A model generated the notes under the pieces. The model saw only the letters and a list, made by a program, of their open reading frames with translations. It was not told the DNA's origin and ran no database searches. Positions 1 through 8,611 of a stretch of 64,000 bases of DNA are shown piece after piece. This DNA comes from Humisphaera borealis (lineage in GTDB: Bacteria; Planctomycetota; Phycisphaerae; Tepidisphaerales; Tepidisphaeraceae): the NCBI RefSeq assembly GCF_015169395.1, contig NZ_CP063458.1:3472001-3536000 (forward strand), written 5' to 3'. The position numbers were made by a program, and so were the translations under genes. Position 1 is the first letter of the stretch. Each line of letters begins with the position of its first letter.

Positions 1-83
1 TTGGCGTCCTTCATCAGGTAGACGCCGGGGGCCTTGGGCAAGGTTTTGGCTTTTTCGGAGAGTTTTTCGAGGCGGTCGTCCAT
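1..83 (-). CDS. uvrC: UvrC, excinuclease ABC subunit C, N-terminal 27 codons only
   Basis: This is the first 27 codons of a gene that continues beyond the left edge. The visible peptide begins MDDRLEKLSEKAK and then LPKAPGVYLMKDA. The pattern LPxxPGVYLMKD is the start of the GIY-YIG nuclease domain of UvrC, which makes the 3' incision in nucleotide excision repair with UvrA and UvrB. The ATG is at 83 on the minus strand. It lies 78 bp from the start of the divergent GTPase gene, so the two probably share a promoter region. The family call rests on a short but very characteristic motif. Confidence 0.85.
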   Translation of the reverse strand, partial: MDDRLEKLSEKAKTLPKAPGVYLMKDA

Positions 84-161
84 GATCGCTGCTTGGATTG
101 GATTCTAGCCCGGCTCGCGGAGATTCGCTCGGTACGTTCTTGCGGTTACTCTTTCCTCCCG

Positions 162-1958
162 ATGGACTTTCGCCCGGAAAAACTGGACCCGCCTGTCGGA
201 CGGATCGAAGCGACTCTGACCGAGTGGGTGTCGGCGTTGCCGCCGCACCGGCGGCCGGCCGTCGAGCGCTGGCTCGGCGACGCTGCGGCGCTGCGATTTC
301 ATCTCGCCCACGGCCTGCGCGGCGGGAAGCGCAATCGTCCGCCGCTGGTGGCGATCGTCGGCGGGACCGGCGCGGGCAAGAGCACGCTGGTCAACCGGCT
401 GATCGGTACCAACCTCACGGCGACCAGCTTCCGCCGAACCTTCACCGCCGGCCCGGTGGTGATCGTCGCCCGCGCGCAAGACCTGCCCGACCAGTGGCTC
501 GGCTGGGAGCACTGGACGGCAAAGGCCGAAGACCTTCCCGTGCGGGGGCAGGACAAGACGCTGATCATCGTCGTTCGCGGGACAGAGGCGGCCGGGGACG
601 CCCGTGCCGCCAGCGGTGCCTCCACAGCCATGCCGACGCTCATCGATACGCCGGACCTGGACGGCGACACACCGGCGCACCACGCCGTCGCCGACCGCGT
701 GTTTCGCTGGGTGGAGGCGGTCGTGTTCGCCGTCACCCCTGAGAAGTACCAGATGACCGAACTGCCGCCCTACTACCGGCTGGCAAAGCGGTACGGCGTT
801 CCGTCGCTTTTCGTGATGAACAAGTGCGAGGAAGCGGTTGTCGCGGAGGACTACCAGCAGCAGTTGGCAACGCAGGGCTTGGCGGGCGTTGCGGGGGAGA
901 GCCCGCAGCGTGTCTTCATTATCCCGCGCGATGAATCCGGTTATGAGCCTCCCGCGCCGCAGGGCCTGGCCGCGTTCCGAGCTGCGGTCACTTCGCTCGA
1001 CCCCGCCGCCCAGCCGATCGAAGGGTTGCGCAACCGCGCCGGCGACGTGCTGAACCGGCTGCGCGACCAGGTGCTCGCGCCACTCAGTGAAGATCGCAAG
1101 GAAATCGATCGTCTCATCTCCGCACTGCACGGCATGGAAGCGCCGGTGGTCGGCGTGAACGTCAACCCGATCACGCAGCAACTTCAGCGGCGGCTCCAGC
1201 AGCGCAGTGTGCTGTACCTCATCGGCCCGCAGCGGGTGCTGGAGCGCGTCCGCCAGGCGCCGGCACTGCTGGCGCGACTGCCGCGAACTGTCTGGGATTG
1301 GTTCCGCACCGGCGAGCTGTCCGGCGATCTGCTCAAGGCGTCGTCAGGCGACAAGGCGAATCAGCCGCCCGATTTCAATGCGGTTTTGTCGGATCAATTT
1401 GCGGTCGTGCAGAGCCGGATTGATGACATCGTCCGCGGCAGCCCGGCGACGGCGAAGTGGATCGATGCCAAGACCGCCGGCGCGGGCTCATACGCCGCCA
1501 CGCGGTTCGACCCGCGCGAGGCCGGGAAGATCGCCGAGCAGGAGTTGGCCGATCTCAAGGCCTGGCTGGAAGCCCGCTGGAACGCCAATCCGCGCGACAC
1601 GCGGATGATCCAGCGGCTGATCAACCACCTGCCCGGCGGCAAGAAGCTGGCGCAGTGGAGCGAGTCGGCCCCCTACCTGCTGACGATCGTGCTGGTCGCC
1701 AAGGGTGCGGTGTTCGGCCATCTCGATTTGATCATCCTCGGCGGCTACAGCATCGCGACCTGGATCGGCGAGAAAATCAGCAACGAAGTCACCGGTCGCG
1801 CCAAGGCAACGAACCTGAAGATCGAACAGCGGTTCGTCGAAATGGCGTCGGAGCAGATCCGGCGAGTCACCCAATGGCTCGATCAGCAGGCACCAAGCCG
1901 GCGATCGATCGAGGCGCTGGAGCAACAGGCGGAAGACGCGGCGACCATTTTGGGATGA
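162..1958 (+). CDS. Membrane-associated P-loop GTPase (dynamin/Era-like superfamily)
   Basis: A 598-residue protein with a GTPase domain near the N-terminus. G1/Walker A is GGTGAGKSTLVNRL at about residues 66-79, G3 is LIDTPDLDGD, and G4 is FVMNKCEE, giving NKxE where NKxD is usual. The C-terminal third has a hydrophobic stretch (LLTIVLVAKGAVFGHLDLII) that could be a membrane hairpin, followed by charged helices. This resembles bacterial GTPases with C-terminal membrane segments that are related to dynamin or YfjP, but the exact subfamily and role are not clear. The frame is open upstream to a TTG at 93; I prefer the ATG at 162 because the residues before it look like non-coding spacer. It is divergent from uvrC. 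Confidence 0.7.
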   Translation: MDFRPEKLDPPVGRIEATLTEWVSALPPHRRPAVERWLGDAAALRFHLAHGLRGGKRNRPPLVAIVGGTGAGKSTLVNRLIGTNLTATSFRRTFTAGPVVIVARAQDLPDQWLGWEHWTAKAEDLPVRGQDKTLIIVVRGTEAAGDARAASGASTAMPTLIDTPDLDGDTPAHHAVADRVFRWVEAVVFAVTPEKYQMTELPPYYRLAKRYGVPSLFVMNKCEEAVVAEDYQQQLATQGLAGVAGESPQRVFIIPRDESGYEPPAPQGLAAFRAAVTSLDPAAQPIEGLRNRAGDVLNRLRDQVLAPLSEDRKEIDRLISALHGMEAPVVGVNVNPITQQLQRRLQQRSVLYLIGPQRVLERVRQAPALLARLPRTVWDWFRTGELSGDLLKASSGDKANQPPDFNAVLSDQFAVVQSRIDDIVRGSPATAKWIDAKTAGAGSYAATRFDPREAGKIAEQELADLKAWLEARWNANPRDTRMIQRLINHLPGGKKLAQWSESAPYLLTIVLVAKGAVFGHLDLIILGGYSIATWIGEKISNEVTGRAKATNLKIEQRFVEMASEQIRRVTQWLDQQAPSRRSIEALEQQAEDAATILG

Positions 1959-1978
1959 CGACCGCGGGCAAATTTGTG

Positions 1979-2140
1979 ATCCTGAGCGTGTGACTTTTTG
2001 AGGAGCCGCGCACGGAGTGTACTCACGAAGTAAGCGGGAACGGTGACGTTAAGCGGGAACCGTGACGGTTCGAGGTCGTTTCCGCTTACTTCGTGAGTAC
2101 ACTCCGTGCGCGGCTCCTCAAAAAGTCGTACGCTCAGGAT
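1979..2140. repeat. 162-bp near-perfect inverted repeat (large hairpin)
   Basis: The two arms run from about 1979 to 2046 and from about 2073 to 2140. The core 1992-2037 pairs without mismatch to 2082-2127, and the match continues to the outer ends with two mismatches (ATCCTGAGCGT against its complement). The loop holds two near-identical direct repeats of TAAGCGGGAAC followed by GTGACG. It sits alone between the GTPase and glucosidase genes. It has no transposase, so it is either a MITE-like element or a very large hairpin or terminator-like structure. Confidence 0.9.
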
Positions 2141-2201
2141 GACAAGTGGCGCAATGTGCTCGTCCCCTCTATCTTGAAGCGACTGCACTTCTGACTTAAC
2201 C

Positions 2202-4970
2202 ATGGCCGACAACCGCCCCATCGATTCCGAAACCGAACGGATGAAGGAAGACACAGCCCGCGCCGCCAACTGGAAGCGCTGGGGGCCGTACCTCTCTGAT
2301 CGGCAGTGGGGGACCGTTCGCGAGGACTACTCGGCGGACGGCAGCGCGTGGGGTTACCTGTCACACGATCACGCCCGCAGCCGGGCCTATCGCTGGGGCG
2401 AAGACGGCATCCTCGGCATCTGCGATCGCGAGTGCCGGCTCTGCTTCGGCGTCACCCTGTGGAACGGCAAAGACCCCATTCTGAAGGAACGCCTGTTTGG
2501 GCTGACCAACCCCGAAGGCAACCACGGCGAAGACCCCAAGGAACTCTGGTGGCACCTCGATGCCACGCCGACGAGTGCTTACCTGAAAGGCCTCTATCGC
2601 TACCCGCAGGCGGCGTTTCCGTATCAGGATCTGATCACCGAGAACGCCCGCCGTGGAAAGCACGACCGCGAGTACGAGATCCAGGACACCGGCGTCTTCG
2701 ACGACGGGCGGTACTTCGATGTCCTCGTCGAATACGCCAAGGCGGCCTCGGATGACATCCTCATCCGCATCACGGTGACCAACCACGGCCGCGAGGCCGC
2801 CGACCTGCACCTGCTGCCGACACTCTGGTATCGCAACGCCTGGAGCTGGGGATGCACACACGAAGGGTGCTACCTCAAGCCGCTCATGAACCGATCGAGC
2901 GATCACGGCGTCCTGTGCGACCACATGACACTGGGCAAGTTTCACTTCGAAATCGACCCGGCCAACATGGCCGCGGATTCGTCGACCGCTCAGGCGGGTG
3001 CGTCCGCCCCGCGCTGGCTCTTTACCGATAACGAGACCAATACCGAGCGCATCTTCGGCGAGCACAACTACAACCCCTATGTGAAGGACGCGTTCCACGA
3101 GTTCGTCGTCCACGGCAACGAGAAAGCCGTCAACCCCAAGTGGCGCGGGACCAAGACTGCGCCGCACTACAAAATGCGGCTGGCGCCCGGCGAAAAGCGC
3201 GAGTTTCGCCTGCGGCTGTTCGCCGAAGACCAGACGCCGAAGGAACTGTTCGGCCCTTCGTTCGACGCGATGTTCGTCGCCCGGACGTTCGAAGCCGACC
3301 TGTTTTACGAGCGGCGCATCCCGACCAGCCTGCCGGCCGAGGAGCGCCGGCTTGCCCGCCTCGCATACGCGGGGCTTCTCTGGAGCAAGCAGTTCTACCA
3401 CTACGTGATCAAGGACTGGATCGCCGGCGATCCGAACATGCCGCCGCCCCCGCCACAGCGGAAGGACGGACGCAACAGCGACTGGGGGCACCTGTTCAAC
3501 CGCGACGTCATCTCGATGCCCGACAAGTGGGAGTACCCCTGGTACGCGAGCTGGGACCTGGCGTTCCACATGATCCCGATGGCGCACATCGATCCGGAGT
3601 TCGCCAAGGACCAACTGCTGTTGTTCCTGCGTGAGTGGTACATGCACCCCAACGGGCAGCTGCCGGCGTACGAGTGGGCACTGGGCGACGTCAATCCGCC
3701 GGTGCATGCCTGGGCGTGCTGGCGTGTCTACAAGATCGGTGCCTGGCAAGGCGGCCGCGACAAGCTCTTCCTGCGCCGCGCATTTCAGAAGCTGCTCATC
3801 AACTTCACCTGGTGGGTGAACCGTAAAGACGTCAACGGCAAGCAGGTCTTCGCCGGCGGGTTCCTGGGGATGGATAACATCAGCCTGTTCGACCGCTCCG
3901 CCCCGCTACCCGATGGCACGCAACTTTCGCAGGCCGACGGCACGGCGTGGATGGCGTTCTACTGCAATGTCATGCTCGACATCGCGCTGGAACTGGCCGC
4001 CGACGACCCGGCTTACGAAGACGTCGCCAGCAAGTTCTTCGAGCACTTCATCGCGATCACCGACGCCATGAACACGCTCGGCGGCACCGGCCTGTGGGAC
4101 GACGAAGACGGCTTCTACTACGACCAGCTTGCCGCCGACGGGCAATCCACCCGGCTGCGGGTCCGCTCGATGGTCGGCCTCATTCCGCTGCTGGCGTGCC
4201 AGGTGCTCGACGGGCAGCGACTGGAGCGGTTCAAGGGATTCGCCAAGCGCACGCGCTGGTTCATGGAGCATCGCGCCGACCTGGCCCGCTTCATCGCGTA
4301 CATGGAAAAGGCGTCGCCGGATGGATCGCCGGGCGGGAATCGGTATCTGCTGGCGGTGCCTTCGCGCAAGAAGCTCGTCCGGACACTCAAATACGTGCTC
4401 GACGAAAACGAGTTTCTATCCCCGTACGGCATCCGATCGATGAGCCGGTATCACCTGGATCACCCGCTGACGGCGAATGTCCACGGGCAGGAGCTGTGTG
4501 CCCGCTACGTGTCCGGCGAGTCGGAGACGACGCTGTTCGGCGGCAACAGCAACTGGCGCGGGCCAATCTGGTTTCCGACCAACTTCCTGCTCATCGAAGC
4601 ACTGCAGAGATACCACCATTTCTACGGTGATTCATTGAAAGTCGAGTGTCCGACCGGGTCCGGAATCCTGATGAATCTTGAGGAAGTGGCACAGAATCTG
4701 GAACGGCGTCTGGTCTCGATCTTCCTCCCGGACGACGACGGCAAGCGACCCTGCAACGGCGGATGCCCGCGTCTGGACGGCGTGCACGACAAATCCTTCG
4801 GCGAGCTCGTCCACTTTCACGAGTACTTCGATGGCGACACCGGTCGCGGAATGGGCGCACCGCACCAGACAGGGTGGACGGCGCTCCTGGCGCGGGTCAT
4901 TCGAGACGTGGGCCGGCGGAACCGCCAAGGGGAAGTCAGCGCCGCCCCGCGGGCGACCCCGGAAACTTAA
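2202..4970 (+). CDS. Glucosidase of the GH63-like (alpha/alpha)6-barrel type
   Basis: A 922-residue cytoplasmic-looking protein without signal peptide. It begins with the segment ERMKEDTARAANWKRWGPYL and then WGTVREDYSADGSAWGYLSH, which is typical of the roughly 900-residue bacterial proteins annotated as glucosidase and related to eukaryotic processing alpha-glucosidase I (GH63). The C-terminal half has the barrel motifs, for example WDLAFHMIPMAHIDPEFAKD and GNSNWRGPIWFPTNFLLIEA, where the acidic residues of the active site are expected. Substrate is unknown; an alpha-glucoside such as a compatible solute or storage oligosaccharide is a reasonable inference. No good Shine-Dalgarno is seen before the ATG. 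It is probably transcribed alone. Confidence 0.85.
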   Translation: MADNRPIDSETERMKEDTARAANWKRWGPYLSDRQWGTVREDYSADGSAWGYLSHDHARSRAYRWGEDGILGICDRECRLCFGVTLWNGKDPILKERLFGLTNPEGNHGEDPKELWWHLDATPTSAYLKGLYRYPQAAFPYQDLITENARRGKHDREYEIQDTGVFDDGRYFDVLVEYAKAASDDILIRITVTNHGREAADLHLLPTLWYRNAWSWGCTHEGCYLKPLMNRSSDHGVLCDHMTLGKFHFEIDPANMAADSSTAQAGASAPRWLFTDNETNTERIFGEHNYNPYVKDAFHEFVVHGNEKAVNPKWRGTKTAPHYKMRLAPGEKREFRLRLFAEDQTPKELFGPSFDAMFVARTFEADLFYERRIPTSLPAEERRLARLAYAGLLWSKQFYHYVIKDWIAGDPNMPPPPPQRKDGRNSDWGHLFNRDVISMPDKWEYPWYASWDLAFHMIPMAHIDPEFAKDQLLLFLREWYMHPNGQLPAYEWALGDVNPPVHAWACWRVYKIGAWQGGRDKLFLRRAFQKLLINFTWWVNRKDVNGKQVFAGGFLGMDNISLFDRSAPLPDGTQLSQADGTAWMAFYCNVMLDIALELAADDPAYEDVASKFFEHFIAITDAMNTLGGTGLWDDEDGFYYDQLAADGQSTRLRVRSMVGLIPLLACQVLDGQRLERFKGFAKRTRWFMEHRADLARFIAYMEKASPDGSPGGNRYLLAVPSRKKLVRTLKYVLDENEFLSPYGIRSMSRYHLDHPLTANVHGQELCARYVSGESETTLFGGNSNWRGPIWFPTNFLLIEALQRYHHFYGDSLKVECPTGSGILMNLEEVAQNLERRLVSIFLPDDDGKRPCNGGCPRLDGVHDKSFGELVHFHEYFDGDTGRGMGAPHQTGWTALLARVIRDVGRRNRQGEVSAAPRATPET

Positions 4971-4999
4971 GTTGGAGCCGTGTCCAGCGGCAAACGCGA

Positions 5000-5293
5000 T
5001 CAGGGGGACTTGCCGCCGCGGGAAGCGCGGGAGGCTTTCGGCGTGGCGGCCGAGCCCGTGGCACCAATGCGTGCCCGCAGCGAAGCCGACAGATCGGCGT
5101 CGACCGTCGAATTGATGTTGTTGAGTACGGCCGCCTGAACCAGTTGCGGCTGACCCACGAGCCAACCCACCAAACGACTGGCGAGTTCGGTCTGGCTCAT
5201 GCCGTGGCGGCTCGCCTGGCGTTCCAGAGAGGTCTTGGCGTCTTCGGCAATTTGCAGCCGTAGAAATGTTCCTTCGGACTTCGCTGTTTTCAT
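5000..5293 (-). CDS. Small ribbon-helix-helix-like protein
   Basis: A 97-residue protein with GTFLRLQIAEDAKTSLERQA followed by SRHGMSQTELASRLVGWLVG. This looks like a beta strand followed by two helices as in Arc/CopG-type DNA-binding proteins or antitoxin N-termini, but no partner toxin is adjacent. The C-terminus is Ala/Ser/Lys-rich and probably disordered. The ATG at 5293 is preceded by a good Shine-Dalgarno (GGAG, eight bases upstream). It converges on the glucosidase gene with 29 bp between stops. The family call is tentative. Confidence 0.5.
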   Translation of the reverse strand: MKTAKSEGTFLRLQIAEDAKTSLERQASRHGMSQTELASRLVGWLVGQPQLVQAAVLNNINSTVDADLSASLRARIGATGSAATPKASRASRGGKSP

Positions 5294-5584
5294 CTCAACT
5301 CCAGGCTCGACCGTCTCAGCAACGGAACAAATCTGGTTCCGTCAGCTCCAGGCAAGCACGACATAATTTCTCGGCCTACCCGGCTATTTCGTCGCTGTGT
5401 GCAATTGTAACTCAAGTTGACGTCCCGCAACCGGCAAAACGTTCGAAAATACCAATCCTTGGCGTTCTTATTTGCATCCAAGCACGTCAATTTGTCGCAA
5501 CTCTCCTGCTTTCGAATCGATCAGAACCGAAACCTTGACGTAGCGACGGCAGACTCCTGATTCGCTAAGTTTCTTTCGGTGCAC

Positions 5585-6493
5585 ATGACCGACCTCACGC
5601 ATTTCGATCCTCTTCGCGACCTGGACCAGATGTCACAACTGGTCGCGGACGCGTCTGGCGTGACGGTTGAAGAAGCGCACCGACGGCTGCTGGCGGAGCA
5701 GGCCCGGCCAGGAACCGCGGTTTCCGAAGATTTTGCCGCCCGCGGCGGACGTCGCTACGAGCCTGGCTCGGCGATGGACGCGTTCTACGGTTCGACCGAT
5801 GCGTTTCTTTACGAGCTTGCCGTCTGGAACCGCAATCGCCTCAAAAGGGGCATGCGAAAGTGGATCACCCGCCACATGGACCGGGTCTCAAGCATCATGC
5901 AGAAGTCGCCCCTTGAGGTGCTGTCCATCGGCGACGGCATGGGGTTCGACTGCCTGCACTGGGCGCGGCACGGCCATCGTGTCACTTATTTCGAACTGCC
6001 AGGCGACGGGCCGCGTTTCGCCGAAAGGCTTTTTCGGGGAGCGGGGATCAGCATCCCGATGCTGACCGACCCGGCATCCATCCCGACCGGGCAGTTCGAC
6101 GCCATCACCTGCCTGGACGTCCTGGAGCACGTGCCCGACGTGCCCGGACTGGTCAAGACGCTGGTGTCGTACCTGCGTCCCGGCGGCGTTCTGTACGTCA
6201 GTGCACCCTACTTCCTGATCCTGCCCTGGTACCCAACGCATCTGCGGCAGAATCGCCGGTACAGCGCAAGTCTAAGTCCCTACCGGGAGGCAGGACTCAA
6301 CCTGATCGGCGGTCGGCCGGGGTGGGATCCGATCGTGCTTCAGAAGCCGGGCGGGACGGCCAGCCTGAGGTCGTCGCTTTCCGTGGCGGCCGTTCGCGGC
6401 GGAAGTCTGCTATGGCTGCCCGGCCGATTCATGGCGTGGCCTTATGCGCCACTGCATTACCTGCGGAAATGGACCGGGCAGAAGTTCGAGTAG
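5585..6493 (+). CDS. Class I SAM-dependent methyltransferase
   Basis: A 302-residue protein with a Rossmann methyltransferase core. Motif I is LSIGDGMGFDCL at about residue 113, and the post-II region is FDAITCLDVLEHVPDVPG followed by LRPGGVLYVSAPYF. The N-terminal 80 residues are a separate helical region of unknown role. The order and spacing match ubiquinone/biotin-type (Methyltransf_11/23) enzymes; substrate is unknown. A GTG two codons earlier (5579) is an alternative start. It stands between unrelated genes and gives no operon clue. Confidence 0.75.
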   Translation: MTDLTHFDPLRDLDQMSQLVADASGVTVEEAHRRLLAEQARPGTAVSEDFAARGGRRYEPGSAMDAFYGSTDAFLYELAVWNRNRLKRGMRKWITRHMDRVSSIMQKSPLEVLSIGDGMGFDCLHWARHGHRVTYFELPGDGPRFAERLFRGAGISIPMLTDPASIPTGQFDAITCLDVLEHVPDVPGLVKTLVSYLRPGGVLYVSAPYFLILPWYPTHLRQNRRYSASLSPYREAGLNLIGGRPGWDPIVLQKPGGTASLRSSLSVAAVRGGSLLWLPGRFMAWPYAPLHYLRKWTGQKFE

Positions 6494-6825
6494 CTCACTT
6501 TTCTGTTGAACCTCGCCCCGCCGCATCGTTAAGCTTGCACTCGACACGTCCAGGCCCGCAGGGCTGACGATCATTTCGCGGTTCGTTTGTTTGGCCGACG
6601 CGTTGCCAGGCAACCAGACACCTTGTCTCCAACACATCGTGTTGCTGCCGGCACCGGAACATCTCGGACTCGGCCGAGGAGTATGACAAATGACTTCACG
6701 TTCGAATTCGGTGGTGATGCGCCCCAATGTCGCCGGCTGATGTCGCCGGGAGGGCTCGGGTCAGGTACGTCCGGCATGAATGCCGGCTTGACACCCGGCC
6801 CCGGTCCGACGACACCAACGCCGGT
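6494..6825. other. Intergenic region before ispE with a small hairpin
   Basis: About 330 bp with no convincing gene. It contains a perfect 16-bp palindrome at 6771-6786 (CCGGCATGAATGCCGG). The ispE frame stays open through it up to 6727, but these codons do not resemble IspE and are treated as leader. Confidence 0.6.
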
Positions 6826-7818
6826 ATGCCCATTGGAGCCGAAACCGCCGTGCCGAACGCCGTCAGCGTCGACTGTCCCGCGAAGATCAATCTGCACCTG
6901 CGCATCGGTCCGCCCCGGGCGGACGGCTTTCATCCGCTGATGTCGTGGATGACGACGGTCGGGCTCTTTGACACGTTGACGATGCAACTTTGTGGCGCAG
7001 GCGTCCCGCCTGCGGCAGGCGAGACGCCTACGCCACAATCGCTTATTGACCTCACGTGCGATCCCCCGATCGTGCCGAACGACGACCGAAACCTCGTCGT
7101 GCGGATGATCAAAGCGTGGGCGCAACGCCGGTCCGACGCCGGGCAGGCGGCCGTAGCGGGCATCCGCGCGACGCTCCTCAAACGAACACCCGCCGGCGCG
7201 GGTCTTGGCGGCGGGAGTTCAGATGCGGCGTGTGCGCTGCTGGCGGCCGAGCGACTGATCGCCGGCGAGCCGCCCCTGACAACCGACCAGATGGCCGAAA
7301 TCGCCGCGACACTGGGCAGCGACATTCCGTTCTTCTTCAGCGCCCCCAGCGCCGTCTGCACCGGCCGGGGAGAGATCGTCCGGCCGATCGCGCCGCCGGC
7401 GGCGAAATGGGCCGTGCTGATCCTGCCGCCGATCCACATGCCGACGCCCGATGTCTATCGCAAGTTCGACGCGATGGGCCTCGGGCGGCAGAAGGATGTC
7501 GAGACCGAGCCCGACTGGGCCGCCTGGGCGAAACTGCCCGCGGCGAAGCTGATGACCATGCTCGTGAACGACCTGGAGGCTCCGGCGTTTGCGATCCGCC
7601 CCGAGCTGGAGGCGATCCGCCTGAAAGCGGAACGAAAATCCGTCCGCCCGGTGCGCATGAGCGGCAGCGGGTCGAGCCTGTTCACGCTGTTCGGCGATGA
7701 GCGCACTGCGACCGAAGTCCGCGACTATCTGCGGATTCATCTGCGGGAGTTCGGGATTGAGGAGCAAGCAGTGATGGTTGTCGGGGTTGGAGTGCCGATC
7801 ATCCCGTCTTCGGCCTGA
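6826..7818 (+). CDS. ispE: 4-diphosphocytidyl-2-C-methyl-D-erythritol kinase
   Basis: IspE phosphorylates CDP-methylerythritol in the non-mevalonate isoprenoid pathway. The protein shows the GHMP kinase fold: the substrate motif CPAKINLHLRI at about residues 17-27, the glycine-rich ATP loop TPAGAGLGGGSSDAA, and a C-terminal SGSGSSLFTLF. Length is 330 residues, longer than the usual 280-300. Part of the excess is a short insertion (CGAGVPPAAGETPTPQ) encoded by a 47-bp palindrome at 6991-7037. The start is uncertain: ATG 6826 is chosen, and GTG 6850 with an upstream GGAG is possible. No neighbouring isoprenoid gene is present. Confidence 0.9.
   Translation: MPIGAETAVPNAVSVDCPAKINLHLRIGPPRADGFHPLMSWMTTVGLFDTLTMQLCGAGVPPAAGETPTPQSLIDLTCDPPIVPNDDRNLVVRMIKAWAQRRSDAGQAAVAGIRATLLKRTPAGAGLGGGSSDAACALLAAERLIAGEPPLTTDQMAEIAATLGSDIPFFFSAPSAVCTGRGEIVRPIAPPAAKWAVLILPPIHMPTPDVYRKFDAMGLGRQKDVETEPDWAAWAKLPAAKLMTMLVNDLEAPAFAIRPELEAIRLKAERKSVRPVRMSGSGSSLFTLFGDERTATEVRDYLRIHLREFGIEEQAVMVVGVGVPIIPSSA
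6991..7037. repeat. 47-bp palindromic element inside the ispE reading frame
   Basis: Left arm TGTGGCGCAGGCGTCCCGCC pairs with the right arm ending GACGCCTACGCCACA with two mismatches. It adds about 16 codons in frame between two normal IspE segments (LTMQL and LIDLTCDPP), so the gene stays open. Confidence 0.85.
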
Positions 7819-7830
7819 AGGGCCAAGGTC

Positions 7831-7978
7831 GCTCAGCCCAGGGCAACGCCCTGGGTAAGCGAGTGCAATTCAATGCGGACTGAAAGTCCGCGATCCCGGC
7901 CTGGCGCGGTTCTATCGCGGCCCTTCAGGCCGTGTTGGAATCGATCATACAAACCCAGGGCGTTGCCCTGGGCTGAGC
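7831..7978. repeat. Compound palindromic repeat with 26-bp perfect arms
   Basis: The arms 7831-7856 and 7953-7978 are exact reverse complements, and each contains the smaller palindrome CCCAGGGC..GCCCTGGG. Between them are further hairpins: GCGGACTGAAAGTCCGC at 7875-7891 and GGCCCTTCAGGCC. The same word types recur in the element at 31292-31528. It fills the ispE-spoVG gap and may act as a REP-like element or terminator. Confidence 0.9.
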
Positions 7979-8071
7979 ACCCCCGGTCTGTCAGGCCGGA
8001 AACGTCGTCCACATCGTCCGTGTCTCGAAAAACCTGTGATCTCTTCACCTCTGCCCCTTTGGAGATCCGTT

Positions 8072-8611
8072 ATGCAGTTGACCGAAATCCGCATCAACCT
8101 TTGCGCCACCAGCCACGAGCCGGTCGTCGCCCGTCACGGCCATGGCAGCCGACTGCGGGCGTTCTGCTCGCTGACGTTCGACAACACGTTTGTCATCCGC
8201 GACGTCAAACTGATCGAAGGCAACGACGGGCTTTTCCTGGCGATGCCGTCGCGCAAGCTCTCGGACCACTGCCCGGATTGTGGGGAGAAAAACCACCTGC
8301 GAGCCCGATACTGCAACCAGTGTGGCGGCCGACTGAACGAGGACCGCTATCTTCAGTATCGCCAGGGCAACGGCACGACGCGCCTGAAGCTGCACGCCGA
8401 CGTCGCGCATCCGATCAACGCGCGGTGCCGCCAGCAGGTTGAGAAGCGGGTGGTCGATGCGTACTGGTTCGAAGTCCAACGCAGCAAGCTACCTGGATAT
8501 GTGCCGCCGAGCCTTGACCACGAGGACTTTGATATTTACGATTCTTCCCTAAGTGCCCCTGCGCGAGCGCTTCCCGTGGAAGGCCTGCAGCAAGTTGGCG
8601 CGGTGCATTAG
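8072..8611 (+). CDS. spoVG: SpoVG-family protein with an inserted zinc ribbon
   Basis: A 179-residue protein. Residues 1-65 match SpoVG (MQLTEIRIN, then RLRAFCSLTFDNTFVIRDVK, then EGNDGLFLAMPSRK), and the family continues only at about residue 112 with AHPINARCRQQVEKRVVDAY. Between these is an insertion of about 45 residues with CPDC at 67-70 and CNQC at 81-84, a zinc-ribbon pattern. The usual SpoVG is about 85-100 residues. SpoVG proteins are site-specific DNA/RNA-binding regulators in Firmicutes. There is a C-terminal tail of about 45 residues. The ATG at 8072 has GGAG eight bases upstream and is where SpoVG homology begins, so longer frame starts are rejected. Confidence 0.85.
   Translation: MQLTEIRINLCATSHEPVVARHGHGSRLRAFCSLTFDNTFVIRDVKLIEGNDGLFLAMPSRKLSDHCPDCGEKNHLRARYCNQCGGRLNEDRYLQYRQGNGTTRLKLHADVAHPINARCRQQVEKRVVDAYWFEVQRSKLPGYVPPSLDHEDFDIYDSSLSAPARALPVEGLQQVGAVH

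Noticed and set aside
5290-5538. Short frames on both strands after the RHH-like gene
   Set aside because: No start signals or conserved pattern; probably promoter region.
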